A DNA stretch of 64,000 nt from Cornus controversa. Taxonomy: Eukaryota > Streptophyta > Magnoliopsida > Cornales > Cornaceae. The notes beneath the pieces were generated by a model, which searched no databases, was not told where the DNA came from, and worked only from the letters and a program-made list of their open reading frames with translations. Location of the stretch: contig CM048846.1 in assembly GCA_026545225.1 (NCBI GenBank), positions 91,141,270-91,205,269 of the forward strand, read 5' to 3'. How positions within the stretch are numbered: the stretch's first letter is position 1; each line of letters begins with the position of its first letter. A program made the translations under genes and the position numbers. Below are positions 1 to 11,372 of the stretch, piece by piece.

Positions 1-1452
1 TTTCTTGATTTAAGAAAATTAATTTTTGAATAGGAGAAATTATATGACATCGTTTTATAATTTAAGATAAAAATCATAAAAATTATTTCATGATGTGGCT
101 CTAGCTATATGAAATGCATGCTTTATATCTTCTTCTTTTTACTTTATTTATTTAAAAAAAAAAATTTTTAGTAAATAAGTTTTTTTTAACAATGATAGCC
201 TCGGAGATGACATATCCCAACAAATATAAAAATTAACAAATAAACCAAATCTGTTATAATTTCTATTTTGCAATGGAATATTTACATTGTGAAACACGGG
301 GGCAAAAATAGTGAAAAAGTAAATGGCTAGCTATAAAGGATAAACTTAAAAAGGCTTTTTTGAGGCTTCACGGCATCATTCAATCTATTAGATCATATGC
401 TCATAGTACTATGAAATTGTCCCTAACATTGTTGTCTAGTTGCATTTTATGACAATGAAAAAGGGATACTTTCTTTTGCATGGTCATTAGAGAACACTGA
501 AGTGGAATGAAAATTTGACTTATTTATGAATATCCTGCCTCTAATTATTAGTTATTCATTATTAATTACTATTCGATAAAACTTCTAAATATGGCCATGC
601 ACCAAAAGCTCTTATACTTGTCTAAGCTAAATCTATTGCTACTTTCTACCATTTTTAGAAGGATATCCTGCTGTTACATTTCAAAGTCAATTAGAGGTCT
701 TTTTTAAGCTGTGAAGATAAGGTCAAAAAAAGCACTACTTTTGTAGATGTTGTAGATGCTTGTCTAGACAATGGCATGGAAAGTGAAAGCTCAACTTTTG
801 TTGACATAAAGCAACTCAGACAAACGAAAGCAATAATGTTGTGTTGAATAAAAAGAAATTCAATTTAAAATTTAAATTAAAATTTTTTTCAATTGTAAAT
901 TTAAGGTATCAATTTGGTACTCATATTAGATGTGGGACGTAATGCAATAGATACCTAGGTACCTGCAGAGAGCACTCTAAAAATAATGGCGTGCTGCTTC
1001 TAACTCTTAAGTCTTAAATATGTGAGAGAGAGAGAATCACTAATTAGTTGAAGCATTAGGCTGTAAGCTTCCTTTGTTGGTTAATCTGTAGATTTAGATT
1101 TGTTTCAATTATTTAGCATGACCCTTTGTCTTTCTAAAAGTTGATTTATAAATGACAATGGAAGCTTACTTATCTTCAATTATTGATGTGGGAAGAAAAG
1201 ATGCTTTTATGATGCCTGCCCACTTGCTGGTGTCGCATGAGTTAAAATAGTATCTATGCATGAATCACATCAAGTGGGGTCCAATGTGATAATGGATAGT
1301 TCACATTAAAGTTAAATTAAGGGTACTCTCTTGGGAATATTTTGATAAAAATCTATTTCAAGGATATAATTAATATTATATTTATGGTGGTTTATTGTGT
1401 GTATTATTTCACTACTAAAATTGCATTTAAGGTGAATATTATTTCAAACATA

Positions 1453-1537
1453 GTTTTCATAACTATTATATCTTGAGAGTTACTATATATAAAGCCTCCA
1501 CGATATAGTTTTCATAATTATTATATCTTGAGAGATG

Positions 1538-1595
<58 letters not shown>

Positions 1596-1622
1596 CCTCC
1601 ACGATATATAAAGCCTCCACTA
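1453..1622. repeat. Tandem duplication expanded by a (TA)n tract
   Basis: A block of about 55 bp (starting 'gttttcataa', ending 'cctccacgatata') occurs twice in direct order, and its last part a third time. In the second copy the short TA stretch has grown to about 54 bp at 1539-1592. The pattern fits replication slippage. Confidence 0.8.
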
Positions 1623-1846
1623 TCGTTCAAAAGGACAAATGTACTTTTGTAAATATATACTTTCCTAACAACTTTATATTATATATTCCTATCAACTTTA
1701 TATCACATAGGCGTGACATTTCACTCTTTGTTGTGGGATTGTCACGGATTGGCGGACCATACGGAGAGGGAAGTCCAAGGAGCTTTTTGTTTGTGGAGAT
1801 ATAACATCACATTAATCATTTTATTCCTTCCCAATGACCTAGTGGT

Positions 1847-2700
1847 GCATTTCTCGTTTGATATGAGAAGAATAAAATGAGAATGAAAATAAAATATAAA
1901 TGTCATTTTTATTTTATTGTTTGGTTACAAATATGAAATAAAGTAGGAATCAAATAAATTTTAAATCAAATTGTTCAAAATACTCCTCCTAACTAGTGAC
2001 AAATAAATTAAACTAATAAAAGTGTAGTTGTGGAGGAAGATAGCGATGTGGAGGTGGTGTGGTGGGGGAGGTGATGGGAATGGCGGTGTGGTGGTGGAAA
2101 AAGGTGGCGATGTGGAGGTAATGGAGGAAGGTGGCAATGTAGAGGTGGTAGCGATGGTGTATGTGGTGGGGGTGGCGATGGAGGTGGTGGTAAAGGAAGG
2201 TGGCGATGTGGAGGTGGTGTGGTGGTGGAGGTGATGGGAATGGTGGTGTGGTGATGGAGGTGGAGATGGCGGTGTCGTGATGAAAGAAAGTTGCGATGTG
2301 GAGGTAATGGAGGAAGGTGACAATATAGAGGTGGTAGCGGTGGTGCATGTGGTGGGGGTGGTGGTGGAGATGCGATGTTAAGGCGACGGTGGTGGTGGAA
2401 GAAGGTGGCAATGTGGTGGTGGCGGCAGTAGTGGGGGTGGCAGCGACGGTGGTGATGATAGAGTCGGTTGTAATGGTAGTGGTGGTGGTGGTGGTAGAGG
2501 CGGTGTGTTGGTGGAGGTGAATGATTTTTTTTAATCTTACTAAGAGTGGAATGCTCATTCCATATATTTAATTATGGAATGAATTTTCATTCTTGAAAAT
2601 GAGTTTTCATTCTAAGAGAATGACCATTTCTACTTTAAAATTCATACCAAATAAAGGAATGGATGAAGTAAGCATTCTATTCCTGCATACCAAACACAGT
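1847..2700. mobile_element. Possible non-autonomous DNA element around a minisatellite
   Basis: The left edge (cgtttgatatgagaagaata) and the reverse complement of the right edge (tgtttggtatgcaggaatag) are similar, and both are followed by sequence rich in GAATG motifs. This looks like imperfect terminal inverted repeats enclosing the GGT-rich minisatellite at 2024-2521. I could not find a clean target-site duplication, so the class is open and the boundaries are approximate. An alternative is that two unrelated GAATG-rich tracts flank the minisatellite by chance. Confidence 0.35.
2024..2521. repeat. GGT-rich minisatellite
   Basis: About 500 bp of strongly strand-biased sequence built from variants of 'ggtggcgatgtggaggtggt', with nested repeats of 20-100 bp. 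One strand is almost free of C over long runs. Long open frames here (His/Thr/Pro-rich on the minus strand, Gly/Val-rich on the plus strand) follow from the repeat and are not taken as genes. Confidence 0.85.
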
Positions 2701-4612
2701 ATAAAAGGTTTTTATAATTATTATATGTTACTTCGAAAAATATCCAGGGCGTCTCTCAATTTCAGATGTTAGTTTTCTTACATTTAACAAAAAAAAATTT
2801 TTGTGTTCTTTATTTTACTCATTCAAATTAATCTATTATTCTTTTCATTATTTTATAAATTGTGAACCTCGATAATTCTATCTTTGAAGTTCAAATTATG
2901 CTAAAAATCATGTATATGATTTTCATTCAATTTATAAATGTATTTAAATGTTATAGCCTTGTTATTTGTATTTTTTAGGTTCAATTAATTTTATGTCGTA
3001 ATTACAATCTCTAAATGTCATTTTACTAAATGATAACTTTTAACATTAATTGACAATAAGCTCATTAAAGTGGATTAATAAAAAAAAAAAAATTAAAATG
3101 TCAAAACTACCCTCGGTTGTGGTAGTGCTGGTGAGGCATTGATGGAGAATATATATATATATACACACACACATAACATGTTAATTAGGATTAGAAATTG
3201 AGATTATTTTGGCACAAAAGTATTATATCTTGAAGATACTTTTTTAATTGTATATTAGATGTGATTTTGTTTAACGAATAGTTAGTTAGACAGGGGTGTC
3301 AGAATAATTCACAAAAACTTTAATTTGAGATTAATTAAGCCAAATCTCAAAAGAGGTCAAAGTAATTTACCCTAATTTTTTTTATCGGAATGTCTTCTAT
3401 ATTGTGTCAAATTACAAAATATATGCAAACTGACCACCATACGCATGTGTTCTATATTTGTAATATGGTGTTGATTTTGGTTCGTCTTTGTTTCTATTCA
3501 TCTGCTCTATTTGGAGGCATGTCATGTTTTTGTGATAAGTTAAATTTTTCGTGTTGTTGGTTCAATTTAGTTATTTGTATTCAATCATCTGTTTAGTTTA
3601 AGGGCATGCACTCTTTGCCCAAACCTGCCAAATTTTTGGGTTGGACTCGGATTCCTTTGGTTAAGCCTGCCGTAGTGCCTCTGACTTAAAGAGTGCCAAA
3701 CACTCACTTCGTGCTCAATGGTCATGACTCATAAATTATCAGATTCTTGTTGAGTAAAATATTGATAGCTTACCTTTGAACAAATATTATCATTCTAGTC
3801 TACAGGGTGGGCAAAATTCAACAGTTTCATGACTAATATTTAACTGTCATTTCAGGGAAAAAAAAAAACTTCCCATCTGATCCATATATAGTATAGTGCT
3901 TAGATCAACTGTCTGTTTCTATTGCTACAGCTAATATTGTAATTACTGTTGGATACAGAAGAAAATGTGGTGGATGAACAATGTCGATTCTCTGTATGTT
4001 GGAAGATTTAGTCTTTTGAGTTTTCAACTAGTCCATGGTTAGTAATTTCATGAAACCCCTTGTGTGATTGCAACAAGCCAAGATATAGACCAAAATAATA
4101 TTAAATGGATCATGTTTGGCATATATAATCATTTGATCATCCAAAAGGTTCACTGGAAGTTTAACATATGTACTTTCAGTGGCACTTAAATGAAGTCTCC
4201 TTAGATAATTAATCAGCTGTTCAATGGCACTTTACCAATTTCTCCAACAATTATTGATCACTTTATGCATTAGATGGTCCTGAAGGGTTATGTTGAGGGC
4301 TGACCAGATACTAATCTCTTTGTGAAAGAAATAGAAAATGCATTTTTCCAAAGCCTCCTAAGCATGGAAGGTCAACAGCTCCATTAAACTAATTTAAGAT
4401 TCTGCAAGGAGTTGTCAATCCTCCATTTTTGGCATGCATGAACATTGGCTATGTATGAATCCAACAAATTCAAGTGATACATGTGAATATAATATGTCTA
4501 TAATAGAAGAGAAATACCATCGTCTCACATATCTCTTACACATTAAAATGCTTAGAATTGGCACAATATCCAAACTCAGAAAACTTGTTCATGAATACAT
4601 ATCTTACAATAC

Positions 4613-4696
4613 TATCTCTGCTGCATTTTTTTACGTTCACCAAGTCGGCTTTGGAATCAATGATTTTTTCTACTAGGCTGACATACAAGAGGAACT
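4613..4696 (-). pseudogene. Scrap of the cluster membrane-protein gene
   Basis: On the minus strand this reads FLYVSLVEKIIDSKADLV and then loses frame. It corresponds to LLYVSLVEK..DSKADL, about residues 538-553 of the soluble domain of gene C. Only about 84 bp remain, and neighbouring sequence does not match the family. It is the outermost detectable member on this side of the cluster. Confidence 0.7.
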
Positions 4697-5283
4697 GCTA
4701 TCGGATTTGATTGTTATTGCGCGTAAGATGCTATCGGATTTGATTGTTATTTATATAGCTTATTCCCTGTTGTACATGTGGCATTCATGCCATCCTGATT
4801 AATTGATTTTGTATGCCCAACAAGAAGTATATGCAATATTCACTACTAGCTGTTGTGTATGGAACAATTGAGGGACTCATAGCTTCTGATAATTGTATAC
4901 TGATACGACACACTTGTAATCCCTAACTATTCAAAGATTGAGATAAAATATACAGATAAAGTTGGCTATTGGTTAAGATCGATTATCAGGAACAATCAAT
5001 TGCTTCAGATGACTAATATTTGAGTGGGCATGCAAGAACAGTTGCTATTTGATACTACAGCAAATTTAAATGATATCTAAACAATGAACTTCCTCGTATG
5101 AATTAATACTACATATCTGTATTATCACTTAACCAAACCGTGCTAATTAAAGGCTTTACACAATAGAATTGAAAATGAGAATTCATACAATATCTAAATA
5201 AAGGAAACTCGTTAACAAGTACATACTACATACCATACAACTATACTAATTATAATATGTCAGTATTTTCTCAACCAGACCTT

Positions 5284-6303
5284 CTACTCAATAGATATCT
5301 GCAACTTACCAGAACCAGAAGATATGCCACTATTGGATGAAGAAATGAAAGCCAAGGGAGTTCTCAGCTTCATTAAAGCACGCCACTCATCAATATATGC
5401 TGCTTCATCAGGATTCAGACAAGGAAGTTCATGTCGTTGAAGGATTTTCAAGATATCTTCAGTCTCACCAAGAAGATGAGCTGCATGCTCGACACTCCTC
5501 TCCCTCATTTCTATGGCACTGCAAAAGCATTTCATAGTTATAACACGTGGAAAATTGGTGAGGCAGGCACCCAATATGTCCGCGATCATAACAGATAATT
5601 GGTCGAATAGTCCTTCATTTGTTTGGTTATTGTGGCCTTCGAGGCCCAGCAGCATTGTTTGGCTGATTCTGTACATTGAATTAGCAGCAATAGCCTTGAT
5701 GTGCCAGCTCAGAGGATTTTTCTTCTGATTTCCATTCATGTTTTCCTTAAATTTAGTGACAGTAATCTTAGCTATGTCAGCAAGTTTCTCAAGAGTCTCC
5801 TTAGAGGTTTTTACTTCAAGAGCAATTTTCCGGAGATCTTCATCTAGCCACTTGTGGGAAAGATCAACTTCTAACCACACTATGTCTGCAGCATTTCTGA
5901 TGTTTACCGAGCCTCCTTTAGCATCCCAGATTTTTTCAACGAGGTTGACATACAAGAGCCCTTCTCTCACGCTTTGAAGCAACCAGTTCACCTTGTGATT
6001 ATCAATGTTTGGAAGTGCAATGGCAATACTTGTTAGTGTAACCACAGGAAGAGACCAACAATTGGGAGGTTCTTCAGAATCAAGAGATGGAACTTGGTCA
6101 CTGTCAAACTTTGCCACCCCCTCGAAAGTAGTTGATTTATCTAGAAGCTCTTTCAAATATTCTGGCTGCTGATTTTTACCCTTTCGAATGAAATGATTTG
6201 TAGCATTCCTGTTCTTCTTCACAAGCTGTAAAGGAAGTTCCTCCTCACCTTCAAGAAACAAAACATAACGGCTGAGATCAAGCTTTGTACCTGGCAATGA
6301 TTC
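5284..6303 (-). pseudogene. Gene A, C-terminal part (soluble domain)
   Basis: This encodes the last 337 residues of cluster member A, starting at LPGTKLDLSRYVLFLEGEEE and ending at the natural stop. It contains all family landmarks of the soluble domain: the LDL..YVLFLEGEEELPLQ entry motif, the AKFDSDQVPSL..EEPPNCWSLPVVTLTSIAIALPNI block, NAADIVWLEVDL..KWLDEDLRKIAL, and the C-terminal LLGETEDILKILQ and DEAAYIDEWRALM stretches. The reading frame is open throughout. It is separated from its N-terminal part (11902-13256) by an LTR retrotransposon at 6304-11901. Dropping the element and one 5-bp target copy gives the frame ...G-S-E-S-L-P-G-T-K, so the gene was open before insertion (789 codons). 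As it stands this half has no membrane part and no start of its own outside the LTR. Confidence 0.9.
6299..6303. repeat. Target-site duplication GATTC, left copy
   Basis: The 5-bp GATTC directly left of the 5' LTR is repeated directly right of the 3' LTR (11902-11906). This is the length expected for Ty3-type integration and fixes the LTR ends as TG...CA. Confidence 0.92.
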
Positions 6304-6941
6304 TGATGCAGGAGCATCCGAGTCAGATGATGCTGAGCTGTCAGATGACACGTTGATGGCACTGAAATATCTTGAGTTGGCAGATCAGCGTAAAGATGGC
6401 AGGAAACCGTGACCTTGTCACTAATTAGGGTATTTTTGGATGTGATTCGGTATTTTGGCCATAACTTTGGCTACAGGTGTCAGAATCGCCTTTATGACCA
6501 CAATTCGGAAAGCTTGGTTCGGCGCGCACGTCGTGGGCACCTAGCTAAAGCTGGGTGAGTCTGTTTTCGAGGTCAAAATCCACTGTTTTCCCCTCCGAAT
6601 CCCTAATTTTAGTTATTTCTTTCCTTTTTTGGTAATATTTATTTTGTTGATTAGGAAGTGATTCTGGGCTTGATTTGGGCCAGAATTCTGGTAACTTTCT
6701 TCTTTTATTTCGTATTTTATTTTGGCAAGAATATTAGGTTTTTGCTATTTTTGGTAATGTTGACGAAGCTTAGCTATATAACCCGGCTTGTGGGTTGATT
6801 CGAAGGTACTTTTTGATTTTGAATAATAATATTGAATACCAGAGACTTTTCTCTGAGTTTTTGGGCAATTCTCGTGCTTTCTTTCTGTTTATTTTCTGTT
6901 GCCCTTAGCCTACAGAATAATCACTATTCTGTCCGGCGTCA
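6304..6941 (+). repeat. 5' LTR of the CRM-like element
   Basis: The LTR is 638 bp, begins TGATGCAGG and ends GGCGTCA. A TATA-like stretch (agctatataaccc, about 6772-6784) is followed by a likely transcription start region, as expected for the U3/R junction. It matches 11264-11901 with no difference that I can see. Confidence 0.95.
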
Positions 6942-6943
6942 GT

Positions 6944-6955
6944 TGGTATCAGAGC
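6944..6955 (+). promoter_or_regulatory. Primer binding site, tRNA-iMet type
   Basis: TGGTATCAGAGC lies 2 nt after the 5' LTR. This is the complement of the plant initiator tRNA-Met 3' end used by many plant LTR elements. Confidence 0.9.
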
Positions 6956-6992
6956 TTTCAGCATCTTCCTGGGTGAGATTTCATCAGTTTTC

Positions 6993-9900
6993 ATGGCTGG
7001 TGGTCGTGGTCGTGGTCGTCGTGGGCAGGTTCCGAACGAGGAAGCCCCACACCGTGATCGTAATGTTCAGGATTTGATGATCGAGGATTTACAGAGGCAA
7101 GTTGCAGAGTTAACCCAGCGTCTAACGGCGCAGACTATCAGTGACCGTGAGGTGGAAGATCACGAATCTGATTCCAGTTCCGACAACCCGTTTCACAATC
7201 GTGCTCGATTCTGGGGGCACCGTGGTCGGGAGGAACGTCATGGAGACCTCGGTTTCAGAGTGGATCTGCCCGAGTTTTCGGGTACGTTACAGGCCGAAGG
7301 ATTTGTCGATTGGATGAACGAAGTGGAGCGTATCTTTGAATATAAAGAAGTCCCAGATCGTGTCAAGGTGAAACTGGTCGCCATCAAACTCAAAGGCAGA
7401 GCCTCTGCATGGTGGGAGCAGTTGAGGCGATCACGAGACAGGCAGGGCAAGGCCAAGATCACTGATTGGCAGAAGATGAAGAAGAAGATGAAGGGTCACT
7501 TCCTTCCTTTCGGCTACATTCAAACCCTGTTTCAGCGACTTCAATCGTTGAGGCAAGGATTGAGATCGGTTGATGATTACACAGAGGAGTTCTATCAATT
7601 GATAGCCCGGAATGATTTATCTGAGACAGAAGAGCAGACGGTGGCGCGGTATTTGGGAGGATTGCGGCAGCCCCTGCAAGATATCCTCAGCCTTCACTCG
7701 CTTTGGACTGTTTCTGAAGCATACCAACGCGCACTTGCTGTGGAAAAGCAGCAGAATCGGAGGCCAGTGATCAGGAGCGATCAAAATAATCGGCCAGTTC
7801 GACCTCAAGAACCCCGTCCTGTCCAGCCGACACCACAGGGTAATTCTCACTCGAATATTAGATGTTTCAGATGTGGTGAACAGGGACACAGAGCGAATGA
7901 GTGCAGGAAGCCTGCTAGTCAGAAGGGTAAAAATCTCCTGATTGAGGAAGACGTGGTAGACGAAACTGAGGAGACTGGAGAGCCTATGTATGACGATGAT
8001 GAAGATGAAGATGTGCTGTATGGAGATGGCCGTGAGAATCTGGTCATTCGTAAAAGTCTACTGACTCCCAGGGGCGATTCAGGGGATGATTGGTTGAGAA
8101 CCAATATTTTTCACACGACTTGTACAGTTGCAGATAAAGTCTGCAAGATGATCATTGACAGTGGCAGTTGTGAGAACGTAGTGTCTGAAGAGGCTGTCCA
8201 GAAATTACAGTTGAAGACAGATCGTCATCCCAACCCGTACAAATTGTCATGGCTGAATAAAGGCAGTGAGGTAAAGGTGGATAGGAGATGCCTAGTGTCT
8301 TTCTCGATTGGCAAGAAATATTTTGATAATGCTTGGTGTGATGTTGTGGCTATGGATGCTTGTCATGTACTGTTAGGCAGACCTTGGCAGTATGATCGCA
8401 GTGTTACTCATGACGGACGAAAGAACACATATTCCCTTAGCATCAAGGGGAAGAAGATTGTGTTGGCTCCTCGTCGGGAAGGAGCCAGTCCTACCCCGGT
8501 AGCCAAAACTACTAACCTGCTTTCTATGTCCAGGTTTTTAACTGAGATTGAGCATAGGGACGTGGTCTATGCTCTGCTGCCTTGTGGGAATAGCGCAACC
8601 GACGTGAACGAGAATCCAGACTTACCAACAGAGGTGCAGCAACTGCTAACAGAGTTTTCTGACCTGATGCCAGAGGATCTTCCTCCGGGGCTACCGCCTA
8701 TGAGGGATATTCAGCATCAGATTGACCTTGTTCCGGGGTCCAGTTTGCCTAATCGACCGGCGTATCGCCTCAGTCCCAAGGAATCTGAGGAGTTGCAGCG
8801 GCAGGTAGTAGAGTTGCTGGAGAGGGGCTACATCCGTGAGAGTATGAGCCCATGTGCAGTTCCTGCTCTGTTAGTGCCGAAGAAGGATGGCTCTTGGCGT
8901 ATGTGTGTTGATAGCCGAGCAATCAACAGGATTACAGTGAAGTACAGGTTTCCAATTCCCCGTCTGGATGATATGTTAGACCAGTTATCCGGTTCCAAGG
9001 TCTTCTCAAAAATTGACCTTAAAAGCGGTTACCACCAGATCAGAATAAGGCCTGGGGATGAGTGGAAGACAGCGTTTAAGACGCAACATGGGTTGTATGA
9101 GTGGATGGTCATGCCTTTTGGGCTGTCCAATGCGCCCAGCACATTTATGAGGTTTATGCATCAGGTTTTACGGCCTTTTATGGGGAAATTCATCGTAGTT
9201 TACTTCGATGACATCCTCATCTATAGCCCGACATGGATGTCACATTTTGATCACCTCCGTGCTGTCTTTGATATGTTGAGGACAGAGCACCTGTTCGTCA
9301 ATCAGAAGAAGTGTGCTTTCTTCACTACTTCTGTAACTTTTCTGGGTTTTGTGGTGTCTACTGATGGTGTTCATGCAGATCCGTCGAAGATAGACGCGGT
9401 TTTGGAGTGGCCCAAACCGAAAACCTTACACGATGTTCGAAGTTTTCATGGATTGGCATCTTTCTACCGTCGGTTCATCAGAAACTTCAGCACTCTGATT
9501 GCTCCAGTCACAGAGTGCCTTAAGGGACGTGATTTCCATTGGTCCGAGGAGGCAGAGGCCAGTTTTCATCTGGTCAAGCAGAAGATGACAGAGGCACCAG
9601 TTTTGGCACTTCCCGACTTTGAGAAGGTGTTTGAGGTAAACTGTGATGCATCTGGGGTGGGCATTGGTGGTGTTCTGAGTCAGGAGGGGCGTCCAATAGC
9701 TTTTTTCAGTGAGAAGCTATCAGGATCGAAGAACAATTATTCCACCTATGATCTGGAGTTTTATGCCATCATTCAGTCCCTAAAGCATTGGCGTCACTAC
9801 CTAATACAGAGGGAATTCATTCTCCTCACTGATCATGAGGCTTTGAAATACATCAATGGCCAGCACAAGCTGAGTAGACGGCATGCCAAGTGGGTGGCAT

Positions 9901-11372
9901 ACTTGCAAGAGTTCACATTTGCACTGAGGCACCAAGCAGGGAGTCTGAACCGTGTTGCAGATGCACTAAGCCGTCGTACGTTGCTCCTCACCACCATGAG
10001 CACCAGAGTTGCAGGTTTCGATACATTCTCTGATGTGTATGCTGCAGATCCTTCCTTCGGGAGGATAATTCAGGAGGTAATTGATGGTCAACGCTATGAT
10101 TATATTTTGCACAATGGTTACCTGTTTCGTGGATTAAAGTTGTGCATCCCAGATTGTTCACTAAGGCAACAGATTATTAGTGAACTTCATAACGAGGGTC
10201 ATTTTGGGCGAGACAAGACGTTGGGTCTGATCTCTTCTAACTATTATTGGCCCAAGTTGACCAGTGACGTGGCTCATTTTGTGGAGCGTTGTTATGTGTG
10301 TCAGCGGTCCAAAGGAGTTCTCACTAATGCGGGCCTGTACACACCTTTACCGGTTCCTGAAGCTCCTTGGCTTGATGTCAGTATGGACTTTGTGTTGGGC
10401 TTACCTCGTACCCAACGGGCCGTGGATTCTATTTTGGTTGTGGTCGATCGATTTTCCAAGATGGCCCATTTTGTTGCTTGCAGGAAAACAATGGATGCTG
10501 CCCGGGTCGCCCATCTTTACTTCAAGGAGATTGTGCGTTTACATGGTATTCCCCAATCCATTACCTCAGATCGTGATACCAAGTTCATGAGTCAATTTTG
10601 GAAGAGTCTATGGGAGAAACTGGGAACGAAGTTGAATTTTAGCAGCGCCTACCATCCTCAGACAGATGGTCAGACAGAGGTGGTGAACCGGAGTTTGGGA
10701 AACCTTTTGAGGAGTTTGACAGGAACTAAGCCAAAGCAGTGGGATTTGGCATTACCTCAAGCAGAATTTGCTTATAACAGGTCAAAGAACAGATCAACAG
10801 GAATGAGCCCATTTGAGATTGTCTATGGTCAGAACCCATCTGGGGTGCTTGACTTAGTCCCTATTCCGCGCGTGGGTCGTTTCAATCGTAAGGCAGATGA
10901 GATGGCAGAACATCTTCGAGGTATCCATGAGCAGGTCAAGCTGGCCATTCACGAGAGTAATGCCAAGTACAAGGTTCAGGCTGACAGCCACCGTCGTCAA
11001 GTACTTTTTGACGTTGGTGATTTTGTTTGGGCGGTATTAACTCGTGATCGTTTCCCTGTTGGAGAGTATAACAAGCTAAAGGAGCGAAAGATTGGTCCCT
11101 GTGAGATCCTGCAGAAGATCAATGATAACGCCTACAAACTACGTCTCCCCAGTCATTTGAGGACTTCTGACGTCTTTAATGTGAAACATCTGAGTCCTTG
11201 TTTTATGGATTCCGATGAGGCTGTTGTAAACTCGAGGACGAGTTCTTTCCAACCCGAGGTGACTGATGCAGGAGCATCCGAGTCAGATGATGCTGAGCTG
11301 TCAGATGACACGTTGATGGCACTGAAATATCTTGAGTTGGCAGATCAGCGTAAAGATGGCAGGAAACCGTGA
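6993..11372 (+). CDS. Gag-pol polyprotein of the CRM-like element
   Basis: One frame of 1,459 codons. In order: a Gly/Arg-rich start; a gag region; a CCHC zinc knuckle (CFRCGEQGHRANEC, about residue 290); an aspartic protease with the IIDSGSCENVV active-site region near 388; a reverse transcriptase with YFDD near 737; RNase H starting near 880 (NCDASG); an integrase with an HHCC zinc finger near 1066-1106 and the DD-E core; and a C-terminal module with KLKERKIGPCEIL. The last 36 or so codons lie inside the 3' LTR, an arrangement reported for CRM-type elements. No separate chromodomain is visible. The fused single frame is normal for many chromoviruses. Confidence 0.95.
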   Translation: MAGGRGRGRRGQVPNEEAPHRDRNVQDLMIEDLQRQVAELTQRLTAQTISDREVEDHESDSSSDNPFHNRARFWGHRGREERHGDLGFRVDLPEFSGTLQAEGFVDWMNEVERIFEYKEVPDRVKVKLVAIKLKGRASAWWEQLRRSRDRQGKAKITDWQKMKKKMKGHFLPFGYIQTLFQRLQSLRQGLRSVDDYTEEFYQLIARNDLSETEEQTVARYLGGLRQPLQDILSLHSLWTVSEAYQRALAVEKQQNRRPVIRSDQNNRPVRPQEPRPVQPTPQGNSHSNIRCFRCGEQGHRANECRKPASQKGKNLLIEEDVVDETEETGEPMYDDDEDEDVLYGDGRENLVIRKSLLTPRGDSGDDWLRTNIFHTTCTVADKVCKMIIDSGSCENVVSEEAVQKLQLKTDRHPNPYKLSWLNKGSEVKVDRRCLVSFSIGKKYFDNAWCDVVAMDACHVLLGRPWQYDRSVTHDGRKNTYSLSIKGKKIVLAPRREGASPTPVAKTTNLLSMSRFLTEIEHRDVVYALLPCGNSATDVNENPDLPTEVQQLLTEFSDLMPEDLPPGLPPMRDIQHQIDLVPGSSLPNRPAYRLSPKESEELQRQVVELLERGYIRESMSPCAVPALLVPKKDGSWRMCVDSRAINRITVKYRFPIPRLDDMLDQLSGSKVFSKIDLKSGYHQIRIRPGDEWKTAFKTQHGLYEWMVMPFGLSNAPSTFMRFMHQVLRPFMGKFIVVYFDDILIYSPTWMSHFDHLRAVFDMLRTEHLFVNQKKCAFFTTSVTFLGFVVSTDGVHADPSKIDAVLEWPKPKTLHDVRSFHGLASFYRRFIRNFSTLIAPVTECLKGRDFHWSEEAEASFHLVKQKMTEAPVLALPDFEKVFEVNCDASGVGIGGVLSQEGRPIAFFSEKLSGSKNNYSTYDLEFYAIIQSLKHWRHYLIQREFILLTDHEALKYINGQHKLSRRHAKWVAYLQEFTFALRHQAGSLNRVADALSRRTLLLTTMSTRVAGFDTFSDVYAADPSFGRIIQEVIDGQRYDYILHNGYLFRGLKLCIPDCSLRQQIISELHNEGHFGRDKTLGLISSNYYWPKLTSDVAHFVERCYVCQRSKGVLTNAGLYTPLPVPEAPWLDVSMDFVLGLPRTQRAVDSILVVVDRFSKMAHFVACRKTMDAARVAHLYFKEIVRLHGIPQSITSDRDTKFMSQFWKSLWEKLGTKLNFSSAYHPQTDGQTEVVNRSLGNLLRSLTGTKPKQWDLALPQAEFAYNRSKNRSTGMSPFEIVYGQNPSGVLDLVPIPRVGRFNRKADEMAEHLRGIHEQVKLAIHESNAKYKVQADSHRRQVLFDVGDFVWAVLTRDRFPVGEYNKLKERKIGPCEILQKINDNAYKLRLPSHLRTSDVFNVKHLSPCFMDSDEAVVNSRTSSFQPEVTDAGASESDDAELSDDTLMALKYLELADQRKDGRKP

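Larger units (their letters stand above)
1..4612. other. Gene-poor flank with relic cluster repeats
   Basis: No convincing gene is seen. The stretch at about 560-850 resembles, in decayed form, the intergenic DNA that recurs between cluster genes (for example the 'gacataaagcaac' motif also seen near 14.0, 16.3 and 42.46 kb), so it is probably an old cluster flank. The small open frames, for instance at 3390-3596, lack codon character or recognisable motifs. A TA microsatellite and a GGT-rich minisatellite are listed separately. The rest is AT-rich unique sequence in which I see nothing. Confidence 0.6.

Noticed and set aside
2013-2558. 181-codon minus-strand frame rich in Thr, His and Pro
   Set aside because: It is the translation of the GGT-rich minisatellite; other frames and the other strand are equally open.
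6944-6955. Part of a tRNA gene (also 56588-56600)
   Set aside because: Only the primer-binding complement of the tRNA 3' end is present, directly beside an LTR; no cloverleaf can be formed.
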